From an uncultured Carnobacterium sp. (GTDB lineage: Bacteria; Bacillota; Bacilli; Lactobacillales; Aerococcaceae): a stretch of DNA of 29,046 nt. The translations under genes and the position numbers were made by a program. Below, piece by piece: positions 14,683 to 22,909 of the stretch (position 1 is the first letter of the stretch; each line of letters starts with the position of its first letter). Under the pieces are notes generated by a model. It was not told the DNA's origin and did no database searches. It worked only from the letters and a program-made list of their open reading frames with translations. The stretch spans positions 1 to 29,046 of the forward strand of contig CALJSD010000079.1 in NCBI GenBank assembly GCA_937976325.1, read 5' to 3'.

Positions 14683-16215
14683 ATGGTATTAAATAAAGCT
14701 GGACGTGACATTCCACAAGAATATGCAGATCAATATGGGGTATACGAAGGTGAGTTAGCTCGCATTAAACCTTATGAAGCAGCTAGCCGTAAAATTAAAC
14801 CTGTTGAACCTCGTCAAGAAAAATTATTAGGTAGCATTCGTGAAGCTATTGAAAAAACTGGTTTGAAAGATGGCATGACAATCTCATTCCACCACCATTT
14901 CCGTGAAGGGGACTATGTGATTAACATGGTTATGGAAGAAATTGCAAAAATGGGAATTAAAAACCTATCAATCGCGCCTTCTTCAATCGCAAACGTACAC
15001 GAACCATTAATTGAACACATCAAAAACGGTGTTGTAACAAACATTACTTCATCAGGTTTACGTGATAAATTAGGGGCTGCAATCTCTAGCGGTATCATGG
15101 AAAACCCAGTTGTGATTCGTTCACACGGTGGACGTGCTCGTGCAATCACTGCAGGAGACATCCACATCGACGTTGCCTTCATCGGAGCTCCAAGTTCTGA
15201 CGAGTACGGTAACATCAACGGTACAAAAGGGAAAGCAACTTGCGGTTCTTTAGGATACGCAATGGTCGACGCTAAATACGCTGACCAAGTAGTTGCGATT
15301 ACTGACAGCCTTGTACCATATCCAAACACTCCAATTAGCATTCCACAAACAGACGTGGACTACGTGGTTGTAGTAGATGAAATCGGGGATCCTAAAGGGA
15401 TTGCCAAAGGGGCAACTCGTTTCACTAAAAACCCTAAAGAATTATTAATCGCAGAATACGCTGCTAAAGTAATCACTGGTTCTCCATATTACAAAGAAGG
15501 ATTCTCATTCCAAACTGGTACAGGTGGAGCTTCTCTTGCTGCAACTCGTTTCATCCGTGAATCAATGATTAAAGACGGCATCAAAGCAAGCTTTGTACTT
15601 GGTGGTATTACAAACTCAATGTGCGAATTGTTAGAAGAAGGTTTAGTTGAGAAAGTCATCGACGTTCAAGACTTCGACCACCCATCAGCAATTTCACTTG
15701 CAAACAACGCAAACCACTATGAAATCGACGCAAGCATGTACGCAAACCCATTATCTAAAGGTTCAGTAATCAACCGTTTAGACGTTGCAATCCTTTCTGC
15801 TTTAGAAGTAGATACAGACTTCAACGTAAACGTAATGACTGGTTCTGACGGTGTTATCCGTGGAGCTTCAGGTGGTCACTGTGATACAGCCTTTGCTTCA
15901 AAAATGTCTATGGTTATCAGCCCATTAGTACGTGGACGCATCCCTACATTCGTAGAATCAGTAAATACTGTGATTACTCCTGGTACAAGTGTGGACGTGG
16001 TTGTTACTGAAATCGGTATTGCTATCAACCCTAACCGTCAAGACTTAATTGAACACTTCAAAGGGTTAGATGTACCTCAATACACAATCAAAGAATTACA
16101 AGAAAAAGCATACAGCATCGTTGGAAACCCAGAACCAATTCAATATGGTGATAAAGTGGTTGCGGTTATCGAATACCGTGATGGAAGCATCATCGACGTT
16201 GTTCGCAATGTTTAA
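14683..16215 (+). CDS. citF: Citrate lyase alpha subunit (acetyl-ACP:citrate transferase)
   Basis: This 510-residue protein has the usual CitF length. It is a CoA-transferase-like protein: MTISFHHHFREGDYV, VVIRSHGGRARAI, 'AFIGAPSSDEYGN', 'FQTGTGGASLAATRFI' and 'GASGGHCDTAFASKMS' are conserved blocks. It exchanges the acetyl group on CitD for citrate, forming citryl-ACP. GAGGAGG at the end of citE serves as the ribosome site. The last 8 bases overlap the start of citX (ATGTTTAA). Confidence 0.97.
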   Translation: MVLNKAGRDIPQEYADQYGVYEGELARIKPYEAASRKIKPVEPRQEKLLGSIREAIEKTGLKDGMTISFHHHFREGDYVINMVMEEIAKMGIKNLSIAPSSIANVHEPLIEHIKNGVVTNITSSGLRDKLGAAISSGIMENPVVIRSHGGRARAITAGDIHIDVAFIGAPSSDEYGNINGTKGKATCGSLGYAMVDAKYADQVVAITDSLVPYPNTPISIPQTDVDYVVVVDEIGDPKGIAKGATRFTKNPKELLIAEYAAKVITGSPYYKEGFSFQTGTGGASLAATRFIRESMIKDGIKASFVLGGITNSMCELLEEGLVEKVIDVQDFDHPSAISLANNANHYEIDASMYANPLSKGSVINRLDVAILSALEVDTDFNVNVMTGSDGVIRGASGGHCDTAFASKMSMVISPLVRGRIPTFVESVNTVITPGTSVDVVVTEIGIAINPNRQDLIEHFKGLDVPQYTIKELQEKAYSIVGNPEPIQYGDKVVAVIEYRDGSIIDVVRNV

Positions 16216-16759
16216 TTCTTTGTTTGACGGAGCACCTGTGGATATCATGCAAATGCTTGATGCCAGAGAAAGACGTGCTCATACCCAACAACAATTACTA
16301 GAACAATTTAACCCGTGTGTATTGGTGTCTATTACACTCAATATTCCAGGTCCTGTAAAAAATTCAGAGGCGATCACAACGGTCTTCGCCTCTGTCATTT
16401 CTGAATTAGATGAGGCTTTACAGTCTTTTGAGAAACTTCATCAAGAAGACTTTTCATTTCAGACAGGGATGGAATTTTACCGAGTCCTTCGCGCAGACGC
16501 ACTTCGTGTAAAGCGCGCTTGTACGGAGTTTGAAGAAGGACACCCACTCGGGAGATTACTCGATATCGATGTTGTTGAAATGGCAGGAGAGACTCCTACG
16601 CCAATTAGTAGAACAGCCCTTGGAATGTCTCCAAGACGTTGTTTTATCTGCAATGAGGACGCAAAAGTGTGCGCCCGTTCTAGAAAGCACACGGTCCCAG
16701 AGATGCAAGAGCATATCGCTCGCATCGTTGCAGCTTACACATCGATGGAAAGACCTTAA
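16208..16759 (+). CDS. citX: Holo-citrate lyase synthase (phosphoribosyl-dephospho-CoA transferase)
   Basis: The start is set at ATG 16208, giving 183 residues (MFNSLFDGAPVDIMQMLDAR...). A longer frame running back into citF is open but unlikely, because residues upstream of 16208 show no family similarity and the ATG overlaps the citF stop by 8 bases. HPLGRLLDIDV (112-122) and the Cys-rich RRCFICNEDAKVCARSRKH (143-161) are hallmark CitX motifs. It transfers the prosthetic group made by CitG onto the serine of CitD. Confidence 0.93.
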   Translation: MFNSLFDGAPVDIMQMLDARERRAHTQQQLLEQFNPCVLVSITLNIPGPVKNSEAITTVFASVISELDEALQSFEKLHQEDFSFQTGMEFYRVLRADALRVKRACTEFEEGHPLGRLLDIDVVEMAGETPTPISRTALGMSPRRCFICNEDAKVCARSRKHTVPEMQEHIARIVAAYTSMERP

Positions 16760-16773
16760 GAAAGGAAGATATT

Positions 16774-18168
16774 ATGAGCAAAATTATCCGTTTAACTGAA
16801 ACGGTTTTGCGTGACGGACAACAAAGTCAAATCGCGACTCGTATGTCAACTGAAGATATGTTACCAATTTTGGAAACATTAGACCAAGCTGGCTTCCATG
16901 CATTAGAAGTATGGGGAGGAGCAACTTTTGACTCTTGTATTCGTTTCTTGAATGAAGACCCATGGGAACGTCTACGTCAAATTCGCGCAGCAGTTAAAGA
17001 TACAAAATTGCAAATGTTATTACGTGGACAAAACCTATTAGGATACCGTAACTATGCTGATGATGTGGTACGTTTATTCGTAGAAAAATCTGTACAAAAC
17101 GGAATCGACATTATTCGTGTATTCGATGCTTTAAACGATGTTCGTAACATGAAGACATCAATCGAAGCAACAAAATTAGCAGGCGGACACTGCCAAACAG
17201 CAATCTCTTACACAACAAGTCCAGTTCACACTGTGGACTACTACGTTGATTTAGTAGGACGCATGGCAGAATTCGGTGCAGATTCAATCTGTATTAAAGA
17301 CATGGCTGGGGTATTAACACCTCAAACAGGTTACGAATTAGTAAGCCGTATTAAAGAAAAAACTGATCTTCCTTTAGAAGTTCACACTCACGCTACAAGT
17401 GGTATTTCTGAAATGACTTACTTAAAAGTAGCTGAAGCAGGCGCAGACATCATTGACACTTGCTTATCATCATTCTCTGGTGGTACAAGTCAACCTGCAA
17501 CTGAATCTATGGCTTTAGCACTTAAAGATTTAGGCTTCGAAACAGGCGTTGACATGAAGAAAGTGGAAGAAGCAACAGCTTACTTCAACGGCATTCGTGA
17601 TAAATTCCGTGCAGAAGGCATCTTAAACCCTAAAGTAAAAGATACAGAACCAAAAACATTAATTTACCAAGTACCTGGTGGAATGTTATCAAACCTATTA
17701 AGTCAATTAACAGAACAAGGCTTAGCTGACAAATACGAAGAAGTATTAGCAGAAGTGCCAAAAGTACGTGCTGACTTAGGTTACCCACCACTTGTAACGC
17801 CATTATCACAAATGGTTGGTACTCAAGCGGTAATGAACGTGATTTCAGGCGAACGTTTCAAACTTGTTCCAAAAGAAATCAAAGACTACGTTTTAGGATT
17901 ATATGGACAAGCTCCAGCAGAAATTAATCCTGAAGTGAAAGCAAAAATTATCGGAGATGCAGAAGTTGTGACCGTTCGTCCAGCTGACTTAATCGAAGAT
18001 CAATTACCAGAAATTCGCGAAGAGATTAAAGAATACGCTAAATCTGACGAAGATGTGTTAATGTACGCACTCTTCCCACAACAAGCGAAAGATTTCTTAG
18101 GTCGCCGCGAAGATCCATTCTACGATGTACCATTACAAACAGTAGATGTGACTTTAGACTTACAATAA
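16774..18168 (+). CDS. oadA: Oxaloacetate decarboxylase alpha subunit, carboxyltransferase only
   Basis: This 464-residue protein has the HMGL-like carboxyltransferase barrel. RDGQQS (13-18) contributes metal ligand D14, CIKDMAG (173-179) carries the lysine K175 expected to be carbamylated, and EVHTHATSG (202-210) gives metal-binding H204 and H206. The C-terminal conserved region extends to about residue 440. There is no biotinyl domain, in contrast to the roughly 590-residue enterobacterial OadA; the separate biotin carrier gene compensates. It transfers the carboxyl group of oxaloacetate to biotin, releasing pyruvate. AAAGGAAG precedes the ATG. It is the last gene of the operon, followed by a terminator. 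Confidence 0.96.
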   Translation: MSKIIRLTETVLRDGQQSQIATRMSTEDMLPILETLDQAGFHALEVWGGATFDSCIRFLNEDPWERLRQIRAAVKDTKLQMLLRGQNLLGYRNYADDVVRLFVEKSVQNGIDIIRVFDALNDVRNMKTSIEATKLAGGHCQTAISYTTSPVHTVDYYVDLVGRMAEFGADSICIKDMAGVLTPQTGYELVSRIKEKTDLPLEVHTHATSGISEMTYLKVAEAGADIIDTCLSSFSGGTSQPATESMALALKDLGFETGVDMKKVEEATAYFNGIRDKFRAEGILNPKVKDTEPKTLIYQVPGGMLSNLLSQLTEQGLADKYEEVLAEVPKVRADLGYPPLVTPLSQMVGTQAVMNVISGERFKLVPKEIKDYVLGLYGQAPAEINPEVKAKIIGDAEVVTVRPADLIEDQLPEIREEIKEYAKSDEDVLMYALFPQQAKDFLGRREDPFYDVPLQTVDVTLDLQ

Positions 18169-18179
18169 TTTCTAAGAAG

Positions 18180-18220
18180 GCTGAAAGGCTAGGCTCCGCG
18201 CCCGGCTTTTCAGCTTTTTG
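18180..18220 (+). terminator. Terminator of the oad-cit operon
   Basis: GCTGAAAGGC (18180-18189) pairs with GGCTTTTCAGC (18204-18214, including one G-U), and TTTTTG follows. The hairpin begins 12 bases after the oadA stop. Confidence 0.9.
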
Positions 18221-18233
18221 TGTGCTTTAAACT

Positions 18234-18243
18234 GTGCTATAAT
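18234..18243 (+). promoter_or_regulatory. Promoter of cysE-cysS operon (extended -10)
   Basis: TGTGCTATAATG contains TATAAT (18238-18243) preceded by TGC, an extended -10 element. The region 17 bases upstream (TTTTTG) is the T-run of the preceding terminator and a poor -35. The start codon of cysE is 33 bases downstream. The operon therefore has its own promoter and does not rely on gltX transcription. Confidence 0.7.
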
Positions 18244-18275
18244 GAGGGGAAAGACAATGCAAAGGAAGTGAAGAA

Positions 18276-18836
18276 ATGGGACGTTTTAGAGAAGATATGG
18301 AAACTTATAAAAGAAATGATCCGGCGGCAAGAAGTAGCTTGGAAATCGTCTTGACGTACCCAGGATATCACGCGACGGTCTTGCACCGTGCTGCGCATTG
18401 GTTACATACAAAGGCGAAGCTTCGACTGTTGGCTCGAATGGTGAGTGGCTTTAGCAGGTTCCTAACGGGCATCGAGATTCATCCAGGGGCTACGATTGGA
18501 AGACGATTCTTTATCGACCATGGCATGGGAATCGTCATCGGAGAGACCACTATTATTGGAGACGACGTGAAAATGTTCCATGCGGTGACCTTAGGTGGAA
18601 CCGGGAAAGATACAGGAAAACGCCATCCAACTATCGAGAACGGGGTGCTTTTATCGGCGCATTCGCAAGTGATTGGACCTGTGACGGTTGGTGAATATGC
18701 CAAAATTGGAGCGGCGGCAGTAGTGTTAGACGACATTCCTGCTCATACCACAGCAGTTGGACTGCCAGCGCGAGTGGTTCGCGTCCATACACCAGAAGAA
18801 ATTGAAAGAGATACGACTATCGGAGGAAACTTATGA
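18276..18836 (+). CDS. cysE: Serine O-acetyltransferase
   Basis: This 186-residue protein has an N-terminal helical segment (YKRNDPAARSSLEIVLTYPGYHAT and onward) and a left-handed beta-helix of hexapeptide repeats from about residue 65 (IHPGATIGRRFFIDHGMGIVIGETT). 'GNGKH/GKRHPTIENGVLLSAH' includes the catalytic His region. It makes O-acetylserine from serine and acetyl-CoA for cysteine synthesis. AAGGAAGTGAAG precedes the ATG. Its stop overlaps the cysS start as ATGA, so the two are coupled. Confidence 0.93.
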   Translation: MGRFREDMETYKRNDPAARSSLEIVLTYPGYHATVLHRAAHWLHTKAKLRLLARMVSGFSRFLTGIEIHPGATIGRRFFIDHGMGIVIGETTIIGDDVKMFHAVTLGGTGKDTGKRHPTIENGVLLSAHSQVIGPVTVGEYAKIGAAAVVLDDIPAHTTAVGLPARVVRVHTPEEIERDTTIGGNL

Positions 18837-20242
18837 TTCAAATCTACAACACCTTAACAAGACAAAAAGAAGCATTTAAACCGATTGAAGAAGGCAAAGT
18901 ACGCATGTATGTGTGCGGCCCAACGGTTTATAACTATATTCATATCGGAAATGCACGTAGTACGGTTTCCTTTGATACGATTCGTCGTTACTTTGAATAT
19001 CGCGGCTATGACGTGAATTTCGTTTCGAACTTTACAGATGTGGATGATAAAATCATTCGCGTGGCCAACGAAACTGGCATGACGGCTGAAGAAGTTTCTA
19101 AAAAATATATCGAAGCGTTCTTTGAAGATACAAACGCGTTAAACGTGAAGAAGGCGACTTTAAACCCAACCGTAATGAATACAATGGATGACATTATTGC
19201 CTTTGTAGCGGACTTAGTCGATAAAGGAATGGCGTATGAATCAGAAGGCGATGTGTATTTCATCACTGAAAAATTCAAAGACTATGGAAAACTCAGCGAC
19301 CAACGCATCGAAGACTTACAAATCGGGGCAAGTAATCGTACAGCCTCAGAAGATGATGCGAAAAAACGCAATCCGTTAGATTTTGCATTATGGAAGAGCG
19401 CAAAACCAAACGAAATCAGCTGGAACTCCCCATGGGGCAAAGGTCGTCCAGGATGGCATATTGAATGCTCTGTAATGGCTACAAAACACTTAGGCGATAC
19501 GATCGACATTCACGGTGGTGGACAAGACTTAGCGTTCCCTCACCACGAAAATGAAATTGCGCAAAGTGAATCTAAAACAGGCAAGAAATTTGCGAACTAC
19601 TGGATGCACAACGCATTCGTAACAATGGGCGAAGAGAAAATGAGTAAATCTCTAGGAAACTTCGTGCTTGTTCACGACTTAATCGAGAAATTAGACCCAC
19701 AAGTCCTCCGTTTCTTCTTAGCGAGTGCGCATTACCGTCGTCCGTTGAAATTTAGCGAAGCAGCTCTTCAAGAAGCAGCTGTGAACCTTGAAAAAATCCA
19801 AACGACTTTCAAGAATGCACGTTACCGCTTAGAAACAGCCGTAGATGCTTTACCAGAAGATGCAGAACGCTTAGCGAAATTTGCAGCGATTGAAGCAGAA
19901 TTCCAAAAAGAAATGGATGATGACTTCAATGCGGCAAACGGGATGACTGTGTTATATCAATGGTTGAAAGAATGGAATGTGTATTTAGAACAAGAAGTCG
20001 TTTCAAAAGCAGTACTTGAAGCGCTCCTTGAAAAAGCAACGGTTCTATTTGGAATCTTCGGTATCGTTGAAAAACAAGAAGCATTACTCGATGATGATAT
20101 TCAAGCGTTAATCGATGAACGTCTTGAAGCGCGTAAGGCGAAAAACTTTGCTCGCAGTGACGAGATTCGTGATTTACTAAAAGAACAAGGGATTGTATTA
20201 GAAGACACTCCACAAGGAACACGATGGAGAAGAGAAGCATGA
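18833..20242 (+). CDS. cysS: Cysteinyl-tRNA synthetase
   Basis: This 469-residue protein is standard for bacterial CysRS. MYVCGPTVYNYIHIGNARS (25-43) has zinc ligand C28 and the HIGH-type motif. WHIECSVMA and GGGQDLAFPHHENE carry the remaining zinc-site Cys, His and Glu. EEKMSKSLGN is the KMSKS loop. It charges tRNA-Cys in the cytoplasm. The start overlaps cysE by 4 bases, and the stop overlaps the start of mrnC by 4 bases. Confidence 0.98.
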   Translation: MIQIYNTLTRQKEAFKPIEEGKVRMYVCGPTVYNYIHIGNARSTVSFDTIRRYFEYRGYDVNFVSNFTDVDDKIIRVANETGMTAEEVSKKYIEAFFEDTNALNVKKATLNPTVMNTMDDIIAFVADLVDKGMAYESEGDVYFITEKFKDYGKLSDQRIEDLQIGASNRTASEDDAKKRNPLDFALWKSAKPNEISWNSPWGKGRPGWHIECSVMATKHLGDTIDIHGGGQDLAFPHHENEIAQSESKTGKKFANYWMHNAFVTMGEEKMSKSLGNFVLVHDLIEKLDPQVLRFFLASAHYRRPLKFSEAALQEAAVNLEKIQTTFKNARYRLETAVDALPEDAERLAKFAAIEAEFQKEMDDDFNAANGMTVLYQWLKEWNVYLEQEVVSKAVLEALLEKATVLFGIFGIVEKQEALLDDDIQALIDERLEARKAKNFARSDEIRDLLKEQGIVLEDTPQGTRWRREA

Positions 20243-20637
20243 CAGAAAAAAACTGGAAGCTGCTAAACGGTTTGGCCTTGGCCTATATGGGTGACGGGAT
20301 TTATGAAGTGTATGTCAGAAATCACGTGATGCAAAAAGGGTTAACAAAGCCAAATCAATTGCATGCGACCGCAACGAAGTTTGTTTCAGCAAAGGCACAA
20401 GCACGCTTGATGCAACAAATGCTGGAACAAGAAAACTTCTTAACGGAAGAAGAATTAGAAATTTACAAACGAGGACGCAATAGTAAGAGTCATACGGTTG
20501 CCAAAAATGCAGACGTAGGAACGTACCGTATTGCGACTGGTTTTGAAGCATTAATGGGGTACTTATATTTATCAGGCCAACAAGCCCGCCTAGAAGAACT
20601 CATTAATTGGTGCTTACAACAAGTGGAAGGTGAATAG
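20239..20637 (+). CDS. mrnC: Mini-ribonuclease III
   Basis: The chosen ATG at 20239 gives 132 residues (MTEKNWKLLNGLALAYMGDG...). An upstream in-frame ATG at 20224 is less likely, because 20239 overlaps the cysS stop as ATGA and has GGAGAAGAG at a suitable distance. ALAYMGDGIYEVYVR matches the RNase III signature region with its catalytic Asp. 'RGRNSKSHTVAKNADVGTYRIATGFEALMGYLYL' is typical of the family, with the second acidic residue in GFEALMGYL. Mini-III lacks a dsRNA-binding domain and matures 23S rRNA. The neighbours cysS and rlmB are the usual ones. Confidence 0.94.
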   Translation: MTEKNWKLLNGLALAYMGDGIYEVYVRNHVMQKGLTKPNQLHATATKFVSAKAQARLMQQMLEQENFLTEEELEIYKRGRNSKSHTVAKNADVGTYRIATGFEALMGYLYLSGQQARLEELINWCLQQVEGE

Positions 20638-20641
20638 CAAT

Positions 20642-21505
20642 ATGGCACGAAATGAATATGCACCAAAGAAAAAATCAAGAAACGGAAATCGTCCAGACCG
20701 TGGGCGTCCTGAGCGCACAGAGAAGAGACAGCGCCCAGCTCGTGAACAGGTTGAACGCAACGAAACTCAGGAAGTGGTGGACTTCGTGTTTGGTCGTCAT
20801 GCAGTGGTGGAAGCCTTGCAGACACCGGACCGCGTGAACCGCGTCTTTATTCAAGAAGGAACTTCTGGTCGAGATTCCGCAAAAGTCATCGAACTCGCGC
20901 GTGAAAAAGGTATTCAAGTTCAAACCGTTCCAAAGACAAAGATTGAAGATCTTGTTGGTAATGCCGTTCACCAAGGACTAGTGGCTTCGATTGCGGCGTA
21001 TGAATATGCCGACATAGAGGATGTCTTTAAGAAAGCTGAAGAAAAAGGCGAAGATCCATTTATCGTCATCTTAGATGGAGTGGAAGATCCGCATAACTTA
21101 GGTAGTATTTTACGAACAGCTGACGCAACAGGCGTTCACGGGATTATTATTCCAAAACGCCGTTCCGCTTCACTGACAGCGACCGTTGCGAAAGCCTCAA
21201 CTGGAGCCATCGAGCATGTACCGGTGGTTCGCGTGACGAATTTAACGCAGACGATTGAACAATTGAAGGCTCGTGGAGTTTGGGTATTTGGGACCGACAT
21301 GAACGGAACCGACTACCGCAAATGGAATACTAGCGGACCTCTTGCAATCGTGATGGGGAACGAAGGAAAAGGCGTGTCTCGTATCGTGAAGGAAAGCGTG
21401 GACGAAATGGTGACCATCCCAATGGTCGGTCATGTCCAAAGTCTTAACGCGAGCGTGGCGAGTGCCTTAATGATGTACGAAGTCTTCCGTAACCGTTCGT
21501 TATAG
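20642..21505 (+). CDS. rlmB: 23S rRNA (guanosine-2'-O-)-methyltransferase RlmB-type, SpoU family
   Basis: The ATG at 20642 (287 residues) is preferred over an in-frame GTG at 20630, which falls within the AAGGTG ribosome site. The first 45 residues are highly basic and Arg/Lys/Asn-rich (KKKSRNGNRPDRGRPERTEK). A substrate-binding L30e-like domain follows (FVFGRHAVVEAL onward). The knotted SPOUT domain has motif 1 DPHNLGSILRTADATG, motif 2 IVMGNEGKGVS and motif 3 VQSLNASVASALMMYE. It methylates a 23S rRNA guanosine ribose, the E. coli equivalent being G2251. The gene begins 4 bases after mrnC. Confidence 0.94.
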   Translation: MARNEYAPKKKSRNGNRPDRGRPERTEKRQRPAREQVERNETQEVVDFVFGRHAVVEALQTPDRVNRVFIQEGTSGRDSAKVIELAREKGIQVQTVPKTKIEDLVGNAVHQGLVASIAAYEYADIEDVFKKAEEKGEDPFIVILDGVEDPHNLGSILRTADATGVHGIIIPKRRSASLTATVAKASTGAIEHVPVVRVTNLTQTIEQLKARGVWVFGTDMNGTDYRKWNTSGPLAIVMGNEGKGVSRIVKESVDEMVTIPMVGHVQSLNASVASALMMYEVFRNRSL

Positions 21506-21522
21506 GAAACGGGGGATGCACA

Positions 21523-22062
21523 TTGAAAAAGCAACTGTACATTGTGGACGGCTATAATATGATTGGTGCTTGGCCAGAACTAGTGGCATTGAAGAAGCAA
21601 GATGACTTAGAGAGCGCGAGGGATTTACTCATCCAACGCTGCTCGAATTTTCAGAAGTTTGAAAATATCGAAGTCTGGATTGTATTCGATGCGCAGTTTG
21701 TACCAGGAATTACCCAGTCATTTGACGAAGCCGAAGTCAAGGTGATTTTTACGTCTGAAGGGGAGACGGCGGATAGCTATATCGAGCGTACGGTATCAGA
21801 AATGAACACGCGACTCATTCAAGTATCCGTGGCCACCAGCGACTTGGCCGAACAGTGGCTCATTTTCCAAAAAGGAGCCCTGCGTAAATCAGCTAGAGAT
21901 TTTTATAAGGAATTAGAAAGTAGTAGGGATAAACAAACAGAGATGGCACGCACTTTCCATCATAAAGGAAGTACGCGCCGAAATCCCTGGAGTGACGCAC
22001 AAATGGCGCTACTGAATCATTTGCGCTTCAGCTTGGGAGGCAGTGCAAAAAAGAAAAAATAG
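21523..22062 (+). CDS. YacP-like NYN (PIN-fold) ribonuclease
   Basis: This 179-residue protein begins at TTG 21523, with CGGGGG 11 bases upstream. The nearby ATG at 21516 is out of frame. YIVDGYNMIGAWPEL holds the first catalytic Asp and Asn of NYN nucleases, and WIVFDAQ, TADSYIER and 'VSVATSDLAEQ' give the remaining acidic residues. The family (B. subtilis YacP/Rae1) includes ribosome-associated endonucleases. It closes the conserved cysE-cysS-mrnC-rlmB-yacP cluster. The C-terminus is Lys-rich (SAKKKK). No clear terminator follows before the response regulator promoter. Confidence 0.9.
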   Translation: MKKQLYIVDGYNMIGAWPELVALKKQDDLESARDLLIQRCSNFQKFENIEVWIVFDAQFVPGITQSFDEAEVKVIFTSEGETADSYIERTVSEMNTRLIQVSVATSDLAEQWLIFQKGALRKSARDFYKELESSRDKQTEMARTFHHKGSTRRNPWSDAQMALLNHLRFSLGGSAKKKK

Positions 22063-22089
22063 TGAATTAGCGCATTTCAAATACACGAA

Positions 22090-22163
22090 TTCACACTTTC
22101 TTCACAAATTGTCGTGTGTGATTTCATATTAATGATGTACAATCTGTGAAGAAAACTTATAAT
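22090..22163 (+). promoter_or_regulatory. Promoter and possible autoregulatory sites for the two-component system
   Basis: TTCACA occurs at 22090-22095 and 22101-22106, 11 bp apart (TTCACA-N5-TTCACA), the arrangement of direct-repeat boxes used by PhoB/PhoP-type regulators. CTTCACAAATTGT (22100-22112) is also matched by ACAATCTGTGAAG (22139-22151) as an inverted repeat, 12 of 13 pairs, spaced by 26 bases. TGTACA (22136-22141) and TATAAT (22158-22163) with a 16-base spacer form a reasonable promoter. The start codon is 36 bases downstream of the -10. Autoregulation is inferred. Confidence 0.55.
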
Positions 22164-22198
22164 AATTATAATTTAGCGACAATAAAGGAGTGTATGTC

Positions 22199-22906
22199 AT
22201 GCATATCTTAATGATTGAAGATACAGAAGCAGTTTGCGAAATGATGGAAATGTTTTTTGAAAACGAAGGTTGGAAGGCAAGCTTCTACCACGATGGTAAA
22301 GAAGGTCTTGATGCATTCTTAGAAAACCAAAACAAATGGGGCGTTGTCATTCTTGATGTCAACTTACCAAGCATGGACGGGATGCAAATTTGCCGTCAAA
22401 TCCGCCAAGTGAACCAAAACGTTCCAATCGTAATGCTTACAGCACGCGATTCAGAAAGTGACCAAGTTATCGGTCTTGAAATTGGTGCGGATGACTACGT
22501 TGCAAAACCATTCAGTGCCGTAACGATTATGGCTCGTATCAAAGCATTATTACGTCGTACACAACGCGCTACTGTTGCAGACAACACATTTGCTTCAGAA
22601 TTCGATGTTGAAACAGATCACGTGAAAATCAATACGAAAACACACGAAGCATTTATCGATGGTAAACAAATCGAAAACCTAACACCAAAAGAATTTGACT
22701 TATTAATGGTAATGGCGAAACATCAACGTCAAGTATTCACTCGTGAACACTTATTAACAAAAATCTGGGAAGATCCTTTCTATGGTGACGAACGTACAGT
22801 TGACGCTCACATCAAGAAACTTCGCCAAAAAATCGAAGCTGTTGGTCCTCACGTAATTCATACGGTTTGGGGCGTAGGGTATAAATTTGACGATAGCGAG
22901 TTGTAA
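22199..22906 (+). CDS. OmpR/PhoB-family response regulator
   Basis: ATG 22199 is chosen, with AAAGGAG at 22184-22190; an in-frame GTG at 22190 overlaps that site. The protein has 235 residues. The receiver domain has acidic pocket E7/D8, phosphoacceptor D53 (VVILDVNLPSMDG), T81 (MLTARDS) and K103 (AKPF). The C-terminal winged helix (about 130-232) shows NLTPKEFDLLMVMAKHQRQV and DERTVDAHIKKLRQKI, typical of OmpR-type DNA binding. The kinase gene follows after 3 bases. The stimulus is not evident. Confidence 0.95.
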   Translation: MHILMIEDTEAVCEMMEMFFENEGWKASFYHDGKEGLDAFLENQNKWGVVILDVNLPSMDGMQICRQIRQVNQNVPIVMLTARDSESDQVIGLEIGADDYVAKPFSAVTIMARIKALLRRTQRATVADNTFASEFDVETDHVKINTKTHEAFIDGKQIENLTPKEFDLLMVMAKHQRQVFTREHLLTKIWEDPFYGDERTVDAHIKKLRQKIEAVGPHVIHTVWGVGYKFDDSEL

Positions 22907-22909
22907 TCC

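Noticed and set aside
16070..16207. N-terminal extension of citX into citF
   Set aside because: These 46 codons lie over conserved citF sequence in another frame; the ATG at 16208 fits CitX length and the typical overlap.
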